Assembly: GCA_027596945.1 (NCBI GenBank) | Contig: JADGJH010000612.1 | Location: 1-16,108 of the forward strand | Length of the DNA: 16,108 nt | Source: Physocladia obscura | Lineage: Eukaryota; Chytridiomycota; Chytridiomycetes; Chytridiales; Chytriomycetaceae | Direction: 5' to 3' | In this document: positions 1 to 8,669 of the stretch, in pieces | Position numbering within the stretch: the stretch's first letter is position 1 | Layout: each line of letters opens with the position of its first letter | Notes under the pieces: model-generated | Told to the model about the DNA's origin: nothing | Seen by the model: only the letters and a program-made list of their open reading frames with translations | Database searches by the model: none | Translations under genes and position numbers: made by a program

Positions 1-112
1 CACTATAAATAGTGAAACCCACAGCAGACTTACAAATATACACAAAAACTGATAACTTGTAGTCTGACACCTCTTTCCTAAAGGCTTCTGAATCTACTCA
101 ACATACTTTATT
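1..112. repeat. Direct repeat copy 1, upstream flank of hAT relic
   Basis: This stretch matches 1119-1230 in the same orientation with scattered substitutions and small indels. Both begin CACTATAAATAGT, share an AAACCCA block, then a 'TGATAACtTGTAG' block and a 'CTCTAC(T)AAACA'-like block at the far end. Copy 1 lies directly before the open frame of the hAT transposase relic. It is therefore probably the 5' non-coding part of that element, and copy 2 has lost the coding part. Similarity fades after about 110 bases. The window starts inside this copy, so its true left end is not visible. Confidence 0.75.
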
Positions 113-720
113 GTGCCAATTCAACCAGCTCAAGTGAACCTGCCTCTGCAGGAGTCAATAAAAGGTCTACAAATTGCCAATCAGGTGAATTCTCCTCCAC
201 TTGTGGGTAAAAAAACTAGTGAAAGTGCAGAAAACAATAACAATAAAGAAAACAATGACAGTGATGAAGAAGAAGAGGAAGATGAAAATTGTAGCAGTGC
301 TGCAAGTGTTGCAGTCATTTGTCAACCAATGCTTCAATTATACAACAAAAAAGTAAATGCCATGGTCCCAAAACAGGTGGATCTCATGTTCATCATTACT
401 TTCAAGCAGATGCAGACCATGAAACTGATAATGTGTACTGAGTCTGGCAGGAATGTGAAAAGAATGAAATGAAAACAGTTTATTCAAAAGAAAAGAATAT
501 TGGCAGCACACTTGAAAAAAGTAGTTTATTTCCTCATAGTCATGTTGAATCAGCTACATTTCACAACTTTATGGAAGATACTCAGCCAAAATATCCAGCA
601 AAAAGTGCTCAGACAATAAGACATCATATTTTGTGCATGTATGTTGTTCTTCATCACAGTGTATGTGAATTGCTTTCAAATCTGACTGTCATGGTGTGGT
701 ATCATTTCTTTTTTTTAAAT
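113..720 (+). pseudogene. Decayed hAT-family transposase, N-terminal part (BED zinc finger and start of catalytic core)
   Basis: The frame opens with a polar, acidic tail (N/K-rich, then a run of D and E near 260-290). The reading then has to shift at about 345 and pass an in-frame TGA at 439-441 to continue into the frame that has an ATG at 469. Across the shift one sees a BED-finger pattern: GSHVHHYF, then VWQEC, then GSTLEK and an H-x-H pair near 530-545. After it comes FHNFMEDTQPKYPAKSAQTI (559-618), which matches the 'F..(m/l)...nPkY..pS..ti' entry to the hAT transposase core, then LSNLTV. In hAT transposases this protein binds terminal repeats and catalyses cut-and-paste transposition. 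Coding resemblance stops near 700, where an inverted-repeat arm begins, and the DDE catalytic region is not visible. The family call rests on motif pattern only. The second metal-binding cysteine of the finger appears lost near the TGA. Confidence 0.6.
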
Positions 721-1066
721 TATTTTTCTAATCAAAATAAAACAGCTTTTCAACCAGTTGTCTTTTTAAATGACTTTTATTCTCTTACTTTCTTTTTCTT
801 TCCACTTCAAAAACTACTTAAACCCAACTCTTTTATTTACTTTATTATTTGCCTGATTGAATAAAAACAAACTATTCATTAAGTATTAAACTTCTATTCC
901 AAATATTCCCCATACTTCCATCTCAAACTCTTGTCATTTAGTTCTGAGAGAGAAAGTATTGAATTAGTTGACTCAAGCCACTATAGCTACCAGGAATATT
1001 ACTACTATTTTTTTTCAACTTACCAGAACCTTACACATGATACCCAGCTACTTATCAGCAATTTAC
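690..1066. repeat. Left arm of a long imperfect inverted repeat
   Basis: Reverse-complementing this interval gives a sequence that aligns along its length with 3172-3530. The best blocks are a 34-base perfect match (about 788-821 against 3413-3447), a 22-base perfect match (955-976 against 3259-3280), and a block around 860-895 against 3340-3375. The rest shows point changes and short gaps. The arms are separated by about 2.1 kb. The left arm ends shortly before the second copy of the CACTATAAATAGT repeat. The arms may be 5' regions of two oppositely oriented copies of the same transposon family, or the arms of a foldback element. Confidence 0.8.
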
Positions 1067-1118
1067 TTCATGATGTGATTTTAGCCAGTTTTTTAAGGGA
1101 AAATGTCAAAGTTGTATG

Positions 1119-1230
1119 CACTATAAATAGTAAAACCCATGGCAGCACTACAAAATCATCTAAAAATTGATAACCTGTAGTTCTGAGAACCTTTTTCAAA
1201 ATGTTTTTGACTCTACTAAACAATAAACCT
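1119..1230. repeat. Direct repeat copy 2
   Basis: This is the diverged second copy of the sequence at 1-112, in the same orientation. It follows the left inverted-repeat arm by about 50 bases. It is not followed by the BED-finger coding sequence seen after copy 1, so it looks like a deleted or truncated copy of the transposon family. From 1231 to 1512 no gene or clear repeat was seen, only AT-rich sequence. Confidence 0.75.
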
Positions 1231-1512
1231 TGTAAATTAAACTTACACCAATCATTCCAAGCAAGCTTCCTGAAACTCCCAGTTGAGTGCATTTTTCATT
1301 TCTTTGATTCTCATATTGACTTGAAAACCAAACAAGAGTTTTCTTGAAAATTTTTACACTGTTCCTTTGCAAAGTGGGTCTAGTGAAGATTTTATTTTAT
1401 AATTGAATTTGGCAATCTTGAATGAATTAATATTGGGAGTACACAACTTTTCAATGTTTAAACTAATATCTCTGTGATTTTGTTCATTTCTTTTGTATAC
1501 AGTGAACTTTGT

Positions 1513-2330
1513 TCATATGCTGGAATCACTTAGCAGTTTTGTTTCCAAACTTACATTCTTCAGCTCTTGTTTCAATTCAGGATCTCTTGAATAAAAACTA
1601 CCATTATTTTTTTGTTCATTGATTAAAATTCTCAATCCTTTTTTAATTAGATTTCTTAATAAAAATTTTCTCAGATGTAATTGAAAACTGGCCATTACCT
1701 CTATTTTCTTTTTCTGAAAATTGTGATGGTGATTTTAGTACTGCAAATTCACCATTTTGCAAGAAATTCTTTAATTTCATTTCAGGCTCTATTATTGGGC
1801 TTTCCAACAATTTATATTTTCTACTTTTGGAATCATCTCCACAGTCCATCTGAATACCATTTTTTTGTTTTAGACATTAAGAATGTTCTTATTTCTGAGT
1901 CTAAGAAAGGACTTGTACAAAACAAGTTTTCAGCTGATAATTTAATGATTTTCACTTTCATTAAATAAAATTCATATTGGTAACTTTTTGAATGATTTCA
2001 GCAATTTTATTTACTTTAACTGGTGTTTCTCTAATTTCGTGAACTTATTTTTCTAATACTTGTTTACTTTTAATAAGATGTGTGTGTTTTGATAATGGTT
2101 TGGTGTAATTGTGAGCTGTTGTACCAGAATTCATTATGATTTGGGGGTATTCTTATTTATTATTTGTATTATAGCTTTCATTTGTAACAATATCCCAATT
2201 TTCATGTACTTTTTCATTCTGTTGAGAATTTTCATTCTTAACTTTAGACTCATTCAATCAATTTATTTTTCAGCAGTTGCAAGTTTTATTTTTTCTTTCT
2301 TTTCTGTGATTTGAGCAAACATACACAATT
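1513..2330 (-). pseudogene. Decayed minus-strand coding sequence, unknown protein (K/N-rich)
   Basis: Reading right to left, several short open blocks follow one another in changing frames with protein-like composition. One is near 2240-2330 (AQITEKKEKIKLATAEK), one near 1990-2110 (IRETPVKVNKIAEIIQKV), one from 1849 to 1643 starting MDCGDDSKSRKYKLLESP, and one from 1695 to 1513 ending SLETKLLSDSSI. The 1849 block has a CAG just before its ATG and could be an exon start. The composition is charged and helix-prone. No domain was recognised, and each block is short enough that chance cannot be excluded. The region lies between the inverted-repeat arms and would be internal to a minus-oriented element if the right arm is its 5' end. 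Confidence 0.3.
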
Positions 2331-3171
2331 TTACTATTTTTTCACACCATGCTTTTGCAGCAGAGGACTATGGACTTTTTATTTTTATTTTTTTTATCTG
2401 ACAAACCCATTCTAGTAGCACAAGTAAATAAATAACTTATCTTTCTTTTCATGACTCTTCTTTGCTCTGTGTGCACAAAGTCAGTCCATGTCATTATGTT
2501 TCAATCCACATTATGTGTATGTGGTAAGAATTTTGGGTGAATTCTCTTCTTTGTTATTGATTTATGCCACTCAAAATTTTTCAATCACCAAAATGAAACA
2601 ATCATATGTTCCCTTTTACCCTAAGTCTTCCAATTTGTATGTACATACAATTTCTGCTTAATAACAGAAAGGAAAAGTCTTTATTTTTTGAAGTGGCATC
2701 TTCCACACAGCTTGAATTCATTCTGCCTTCAACACACAAATATTATCAGGATGAATTAAAAATGAGTCAAGTGCACTACTGAATACAGAAAAGAATGCTG
2801 AATAATTGAATCACATGTTGATTGGTAAACCTTCATTTTTTTCAGACAACACATCCAATACTGCTGTATTGACAGAACTTAAGGATTCAGATTTGTCAAG
2901 ATTCCCAAGCAAATATTTTTGTTAACACCAGTTGCTTTGGAGGATTCTGCAGTTGTTGCAGAGGTTACAGCTGAGTTGAAATTTTTCATGGTAGTTTATT
3001 GACTTGTAATTTTACTGCTTGCTTTATTACAATTGAACTTATTTCTTGAATTTTTTGCATTAACCTGATGTAATTTTGTATCATTGTTATTACTCTAGAT
3101 AAGTTGTATCATATTAAATACCATGCATGTGGATTCACTTCAAATGGTTTTGAACACATTGAATTTTAAAT
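2331..3171. other. AT-rich spacer between inverted-repeat arms, no firm gene
   Basis: The stretch contains T-rich microsatellite-like sequence near 2375-2400 and two short plus-strand blocks with protein-like composition. One is 2670-2778 (VASSTQLEFILPSTHKYY). The other, around 2851-2990, is broken by one frameshift and includes VALEDSAVVAEVTAELK. They may be transposon coding remnants. Nothing longer could be followed in any frame. Confidence 0.3.
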
Positions 3172-3530
3172 TAATTGCTGTCAACAGCTGGGGAACAGGT
3201 CTATAGGTCAGATAAGTTGAAGAAAAAAGTAGAAGATTTTGCTGGTAGCTGTAGTGGTTTGAGTCAACTAATTCAATACTAGATGTTTCAGAACTAAATG
3301 ACAAGGGTTTGAGACGCAAGTGTGAGATAAAGTTGAAGCAGAAAGTTTAATACTTGCTGTGTACTTTGTTTTTATTTGATAATAACAATAATAAAGAAAA
3401 GAATGGGATGGGATTTAAGTAGTTTTTGAAGTGGAAAGAAAAAGAAATATAACAAACAGATGCTTAGAAAGAAAAATGGTTGAAAAGCAGTTGGAACTTG
3501 CTTGAATTATTTTTTTTGAGTTCTTGAATG
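3172..3530. repeat. Right arm of the long imperfect inverted repeat
   Basis: This is the reverse complement of 690-1066, with long perfect blocks at 3259-3280 and 3413-3447. The arm ends near 3530, after a last matching block around GGTTGAAAAGCAGTT. No target-site duplication could be recognised just outside it by eye. Confidence 0.8.
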
Positions 3531-3649
3531 TAATCAAAGGCTTGAGAAAATTCTAGAAAATTCTTTGAGAAAAATTAGATTTAGCAATCTAATTTATGAC
3601 TTTTTGGTTGAAATCTTATCAGTTTTTTAAAAATAGAACTTTTAAAAAA

Positions 3650-4058
3650 TGCTCAAATTTGTCTCTCACGTCAACCATTCTCAATAAGTCTCTTTCCTAT
3701 TTGAATTTGTCCAAAACACAGTCAGAACATTTTATCCACCATTCTTTGAAATCAATTTAATTTGATAGAAATTTGTTGAAGTCAAATTTCTATTTTAGGG
3801 TTTAATGAACAATTTTCTATATCCGATTCAGTATTTTTAATTTGCGCATTCAGCTTGTTTATTGCATATTTTTCATTTGTTTGGGTGAAGGGATATTGTC
3901 AGTGCATTTGCTTTGTGAACCACTTCCGTGAATTTTGCTTAAATCAATTAAGACAGAGAGAATGCTAACAAGTCTTCTCTTACATTAATCCCAGCCTCTG
4001 TCACATCACATTCTATGGCAAATTTCTTCTGCCAGATCACACTATGCACATAATTTTT
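3650..4058 (-). pseudogene. Minus-strand coding remnant, unknown protein
   Basis: From 4058 leftward a frame reads VHSVIWQKKFAIECDVTEAG, then INVREDLLAFSLS, a TAA, a second TAA two codons on, then AKFTEVVHKANALTISLHPN. After a TGA and a one-step frame change near 3845, it reads NAQIKNTESDIENC and onward to about 3660 through more stops. The even, non-low-complexity composition between stops is what a gene inactivated by point mutation looks like. The later part is coiled-coil-like. No family was recognised. It may be the continuation of the GC-richer minus-strand frame at 4154-4381, since a GAG|GTATAA donor-like site ends that frame. Confidence 0.35.
3765..3793. repeat. Perfect 10-bp stem, 9-base loop
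   Basis: ATAGAAATTT (3765-3774) is followed after nine bases by its exact reverse complement AAATTTCTAT (3784-3793). In such AT-rich sequence this may be chance. No T-run or poly(A) signal gives it an obvious role. Confidence 0.4.
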
Positions 4059-4153
4059 GTGTTATGCTGCAGTTTTGTTTCTGTTAAATACTACACAATT
4101 GCTGGGTTGACGTGGTTTGCACTAAATTTCCAGTAGTAGGTATGCATTGTTCA

Positions 4154-4381
4154 TTATACCTCTTTGCCATTTATAAGAATCGGGAATGACTCAGCAAGCA
4201 TGACGGGTCTGTGGTTTGGGTTCGGCGGTTTGCAGCAGAAGCGGCAATTGACGTTGCGAGGGCTGCCGCCACCGCCAACAGAGAGTCCGAGACCGCAGCC
4301 GTCGCAAACTTCGACTATACCCCTATGTCTTAGAAGACCGGCTTTGCTTCGTGCGTCCTCAAGCCAAGCGAAAACACACGT
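4154..4381 (-). CDS. Possible exon with C-x2-C...C-x2-C (zinc-ribbon-like), unknown protein
   Basis: A 76-codon frame without stops runs leftward from 4381 to a TAA at 4154-4156 in a patch clearly richer in G and C than its surroundings. It contains RGIVEVCDGCG, a glycine-rich turn, then NCRFCCKPPNPNHRPVMLAE. The two CxxC pairs about 15 residues apart suggest a zinc ribbon or treble clef. No ATG opens it, so it would need an upstream exon; a possible one starts at an ATG near 4500 on the minus strand followed by a GTGAGT donor, but the frames could not be joined with confidence. The opposite strand is also open across this patch, with a proline/serine-rich and less protein-like product. If real, this gene would be divergent from the CAP-Gly gene at 4717. 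Confidence 0.3.
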   Translation of the reverse strand, partial: TCVFAWLEDARSKAGLLRHRGIVEVCDGCGLGLSVGGGGSPRNVNCRFCCKPPNPNHRPVMLAESFPILINGKEV

Positions 4382-4716
4382 TCAATACCGTCAAACGTGT
4401 CCGTCGTATCGGATAACTTGCCACTTCTCCACCCCGTACTATTACCTCTTCACCACTACACTCTTATTTGCTACTCACAGGCCCCGACATTCTCTGCCAT
4501 GCTCTAATTTCTGCACTTAGATTCAACAAGGTATAGATTAATGATCTTGTTACAGGGACTCCCTGGCTACAAATTTAAAATACCTGACTGATTGAGTTCA
4601 AAAGCAAAGAAAGAAATATTAAGAGAGGTTCTTGTCAGTAGGATCAAAACTTTTATTGCATGGAACACCCTTTCCTTGGTATCGAACATCTGGATCAAAT
4701 TTACACAAAAACAAAA

Positions 4717-6013
4717 ATGGACAAACAACTCAAAGTCGATGATCGCGTGGTCGCGCGTGGCAACGGACAGTTCTCGCAAGGCACAGTGCGCTTTCTTGGT
4801 GCGGTTGAAAGTGAAGGTGAAGCGGTGGTTGGCGTCGAATTGGACCAATCAGAAGACGTCGTCGGTGTGGACCAATCAGACGAAGGCAGAAATGGCAGCG
4901 TCGCCGGCGTCTCCAATTTTGAACGCTCATTTGGCACCAGCGTTTTTATGCGCCGTAATGCGATTGTTAACGTATTCGATCCTATCGTATGTGCATTATT
5001 CGCCCAATCCTTCGTAATTTTTGACCATATAGTTAATGCTTATATTGCATTCAGCCAACTGTGCCTGTTCCGACCGTTTCTTCTGGCTCCCTCAATGTAT
5101 GCGTAATACCTTTTTACTGTTTCTGAAAGTGTCACTTGTAATCATTGCAATTTTGTATAAGTCTGTCTTATCTGTAACTATGCCTGAGCCCGGCCAATCA
5201 AACTCCGGTTCCATTTCAACCAAGTCGTTCTTGAAAACAAACAGCACGATAAATCTAAACGGGACTATGGCAGTCAATCCTTTGATTGATGGATTAACTA
5301 ATTCCAAATCACAAGAGTCGCAAGGTGAAATTGTTTTTATTTTATTTTTTATCGTTTGTTGAACCATATTTTATTTTATTTTCTGTTTAAGTTGTTGCTC
5401 CAGCTATCGAGAAATCCGAAACTGTTTACACTGGTATTGGATATTTTTGGTGTCATGTTTTTGTTTATTTACATGTTTCGATCAGTCAAATAGTTCAAAC
5501 TGCCTTGGCTGAATCTCAACGCTCAAATATGGAATTGTTACCAGCCGTCAATTTTCGCAAAATGTTTCTACTTGACAAAACGCGGGTATTGCAAAAAAAA
5601 AAATTGTTTCCGAAAACCTCCTGTTGATAAGTTTTGTTCCTCCAGAAACAACTGCTACTGCATCTAATTCACCAACAGCTGCCCAGCAAAAAATTTTAGA
5701 AAATGCGATACTGCCAGGTATGTTATTTTTTGTCTTGAACTCAATTTTACATCTCAAAATTCTATACCTGTTCCAGATTACTTCCACTTTATTCTTCCTG
5801 ACAAGGAGGAGATCTCAATAAAGATTCTTGGTTGTGGCACTATCACCAAATTATACAGTTGAAAAAATCATAAATCCTGTCAATATTCATATTCATCATC
5901 TTGGGAATGCCACTGGTATTTCTATCAAGGGAAATATTTCAATCAATGAGTTCTGGAGCAAATATTGCAAATTCAATGCATTCAAATTGCATGTCACATT
6001 TCAATATGCGCAG
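4717..6013 (+). CDS. CAP-Gly domain protein, exons 1-7 (probably the 5' part of the TIR-NACHT locus)
   Basis: The ATG at 4717 (context AAAAATGGAC) opens a 90-codon exon to 4986. It encodes a CAP-Gly domain: DDRVVARG, QGTVRFLGAV, VVGVELDQS, GRNGSVAGV and FMRRNAIV match the canonical order. CAP-Gly domains bind the EEY/F tails of tubulin and EB proteins or zinc knuckles. A 27-bp tandem duplication (period 4841-4868) adds nine residues in the middle, and the GKNDG signature is degenerate (GRNGS, no D). Further exons fit GT-AG rules: 5055-5096, 5162-5324, 5392-5433, 5494-5585, 5646-5717 and 5777-6013. Introns are about 60-80 bp, several with GTATG donors. Phases match at most joins; the 5585/5646 join is off by one, and exon 7 needs one frameshift near 5835. 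The linkers are rich in S, T, N and P. Exon 7 (NYTVEKIINPVNIHIHHLGN) was not recognised. Confidence 0.6.
4841..4894 (+). repeat. 27-bp tandem duplication inside the CAP-Gly exon
   Basis: TGGACCAATCAGA occurs at 4841-4853 and again at 4868-4880, in the same frame, so residues 43-51 and 52-60 are similar (LDQSEDVVG, VDQSDEGRN). Taking one copy out restores the usual CAP-Gly spacing between the GVELD strand and the GKNDG-like loop. Confidence 0.8.
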
Positions 6014-6145
6014 GTACCATATAAACAAAAAAAAAAAAAAGGGAAAACAACAACACAAAACAACAGACCACTAAATTCATTAAACTTCATCACTAGATAT
6101 TGCCAGCAGTATCATCTTTGTCTAATGATGTATTTCATCCTTCAG

Positions 6146-6808
6146 AGCATCTTTATTTCATCAGGTATGCATTTTTTAATTTTTTACCCAGTGAATTTTG
6201 CAGTTGTTTTGGAATGAAACATTTCCTCTTTGACTGTCACAATAATTAAACATGAATATCAAAGTTACTGTGTTGAGACTGAGACATAACTGGCTGAGAA
6301 AGTTTTTTTCAGAGTTGGGTACCGCCGTCCAGATTTGTCTGTTTATTGGGACAGCCACTGTTTGATCCCTGCTGATCCATTTAACTCTGGTTTTGTTAAT
6401 GGGTTGAAAAAGTCCAAGATTGTAATTTGCATCAAATGATGGAATGAAAAAGATGAAGCGTGCTGACAAAGAACTTGACAATGTATTGTTGGAGGTATTT
6501 TATGCTTTTTTCCTATTTTTAATATATTTTTTTAAACTTTTTTGTTGTTGTTTACAGTGGGAGACAGCTGTGGAGGGTAAAAAAGTTTTGCCACTTATAA
6601 TCCTCCCATCACTGAAAATCCAGCATGAGAAAAAAGAACATTTTGTTTTCCTTTCTAAAGATGCTTTTACTGGTTGGAATGCCTCTGATTATCCTGATGT
6701 ACCTTCAAAAAATCAGCCTTCAAATTCCAATTATACCATCAGGCAAGTTATTAGTAAAATCTTCCAGCAACAAGCAATTTTTTATGGAGGTGAGCTCACC
6801 TTACCAAG
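6146..6808 (+). pseudogene. TIR domain of an NLR-like receptor, three exons with lesions
   Basis: A short exon (6146-6164) ends in SIFIS, the usual first strand of a TIR domain. The exon at about 6265-6494 reads SYCVETET, an in-frame TAA (6287-6289), LAEKVFFRV, SVYWDSHCLIP, GFVNGLKKSKIVI, a frameshift near 6430, then MKRADKELDNVLLE. After an in-phase 63-bp intron (6495-6557) it continues WETAVEGKKVLPLIIL to 6808. This order (SYR-like box 1, y-W-D, GF..GL..S..vv, DN.LLEwE, v.Pl) is that of TIR domains from eukaryotic NLR-like and metazoan-type proteins. TIR domains assemble with other TIRs and in many families cleave NAD+. At least one stop and one frameshift fall within the core, so no full TIR can be made from a simple mRNA. 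The join from 6164 to 6265 is one base out of phase. Confidence 0.7.
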
Positions 6809-6861
6809 GTATGTATCCTTGCTTTTACCAATCAAAATACTGATTTTTAAACCATTTTTAG

Positions 6862-8579
6862 TGTTATAACTGAAATTCAACAAGTTTCTGCTCACTTGTC
6901 ACAAATTGTGAAATACCCACAAGTGGCACAGCAAATTTGTTTATCTAATGAGCAGTTTGAAATTCTCACCAACTGGCTTGAACTTGGTGATCTTGTTCAG
7001 AAAATGAAGGATGAATCCAACAGACTTCTTGGTCTTTGTCTGGCAGAAACTCATGACTGACTTGTTGAAAATACAATCCTGACTCCAGGATCATAATGCT
7101 TCAAGGTGATGCTGGAGTTGGCAAGAGTGTTTTTTCTGCATACTAGGCACAAATATTGCAATCAAAAAATAGACTTCTTGGGTCATTTTTTTGTAAGGCA
7201 AATGATGCAACTAGAAACAATGGCAAAAATCTTATTTCTTATTTGGCTTTTCTCCTTTGTCTGTGAAACACATCTTTGGCTCAACATCTGTTACAAATCA
7301 TTGCAAAAGATCAACAAGACTTGAAAAATAATGAATATAAAGCTATCATGTCTCGCAGCATATCTGAATTATTTTCCAATCTCATCATGGTACCATTGAA
7401 TACCTTGAATACAAAGTTTAATGAAGCTACAATTGAGTCAGCTGTTATTCTGGTGGATGCACTTGATGAATGTGGTGTTCTGGGACAAAGAGATGAAATT
7501 CTTGAAATCTTGACAAGTAAATCCCAAACTCTTCCAGCATTTGTCAAGATTTTTATCACTAGTCGTTTTGAGGCTGACATAGTTGCAAAATTTAAGTCTG
7601 CCAGTTCCACCAACAGAGCTACATATTTCAACAGCAGAAAATCTCCAAGACACAAACAAATATATAACTGTAGAATTAAAATGCCTTGATGCATGTTCTC
7701 CTGAATGTCTCTCTCAGTTTCAAGAAATTAGCAAAGGTTTATTCATTTTACTGCACATGGCATTTTGAGAACTTGAAGCTCAAGACTTGTCCCAGCATTC
7801 CACATACAACCCAAGCACAAATATGAAAGAATTTATGCCGTCACTTTTACTCGATTGTTTGAGTCTTTTGGAGCAGCTACAAAAAAACTTTCATTACTCC
7901 AAAAAATACTTGGAGCTGTTCTTCTAACCCTCAAACCACTTGGTTCCAAATCATTGGCAACACTTCTTGACATTGAGGAACATCAAGTTATTGATTGTGC
8001 ATATACTCTAGGAACTGTTCTTTGGTATACTGAATACCTGGATATTGATGGCAAAACTGTCCATGTTTCCAATATCTGTGTTCTGCATAAGTCTGTTACT
8101 GATTTCTTGACAAGTGATGACAATGATACAAACTCACAGTTTTCCTTCAAAAAGGATTCAGTCTTGGCAAGAAAAATGCATGGATGTCTTGGCACTGGAT
8201 CAATGAATCTTTTGGTATCCCAGCTTTCCCAAGAACTGATCAAATACCTCAGCCATATTGACACAAGTAACTTGTCTCTGTGTCTGAAAGGAGAAAAATC
8301 TTTGATACAATCTTTAATGAGGATATAAATTATGCATTTTTGTATTGGGCTGAGCATATGAATGAATCTGATGTTCCAAATTTAACTACCACGGTAAATT
8401 TATAAAATATTGCAAGCAAATTTTAACAAATTAATTACTCTCAGGCATTTGTTGATGCAAACACATTTGAATTAATGGATTTATCATTTATTTTGGGCAA
8501 TCCTTCTTCAACACCATTTTGGCAGTTTGCACCAGAACAGCATGTATTTGATATGTGGCCAAATACAGTGAATTTGTGA
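6862..8579 (+). pseudogene. NACHT ATPase and post-NACHT helical region of an NLR-like (STAND) receptor, multiply disrupted
   Basis: The 3' join from 6808 to 6862 is phase-exact. A helical linker (VSAHLSQIVKYPQVAQQI...) leads, after a TGA (7058-7060) and a frameshift before 7087, to the NACHT domain. Walker A is GDAGVGKS at 7105-7128, followed by FFCKANDATRNNGKNLISYL; Walker B is AVILVDALDEC at 7441-7473; FITSRFE is the sensor. In-frame TAG (7144-7146) and TGA (7264-7266) interrupt one otherwise continuous frame. Downstream, DTNKYITVEL and KGLFILLH, a TGA (7766-7768), a frameshift, LLQKILGAVLLTLKPLG, and LHKSVTDFL (about 8084-8115) match the region that follows NACHT in fungal NWD/NLR proteins, as does INYAFLYWAEH near 8325-8360. 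A phase-0 intron (8394-8444) precedes a last exon ending in TGA at 8577-8579, or splicing on at GTGAGT (8576). No WD40, ankyrin or TPR repeats follow. Confidence 0.8.
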
Positions 8580-8669
8580 GTATACTATTATTCATACAAC
8601 AAAAGTATGTAAAGAGAAATCAAGATTTTGTGTAAAATTTATCATGTTATTTATTGCACAACTTTTAGA

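Noticed and set aside
4164..4520. A 118-codon plus-strand frame, proline- and serine-rich
   Set aside because: It opens with TTG, has biased composition expected from GC-richer DNA read in the wrong phase, and competes with the CxxC-bearing minus frame.
4592..5017. A 141-codon plus-strand frame over the CAP-Gly exon
   Set aside because: It overlaps the CAP-Gly frame in another phase, and its product shows no domain while the CAP-Gly frame has the full motif order.
6029..6041. A-run as the tail of a retroposed copy
   Set aside because: It lies inside a putative intron right after a donor site, has no preceding cDNA-like sequence and no target duplication was seen.
6287..7768. An alternative genetic code or stop read-through to explain in-frame stops in the TIR-NACHT locus
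   Set aside because: TAA, TAG and TGA all occur and frameshifts are present as well, so no single reassignment restores the frame. Decay is simpler.
7311..8357. Long minus-strand frames opposite the NACHT region
   Set aside because: They are complements of the NACHT and post-NACHT coding sequence, whose plus-strand motifs (DALDEC, TSR, HKSVTDFL) are unambiguous.
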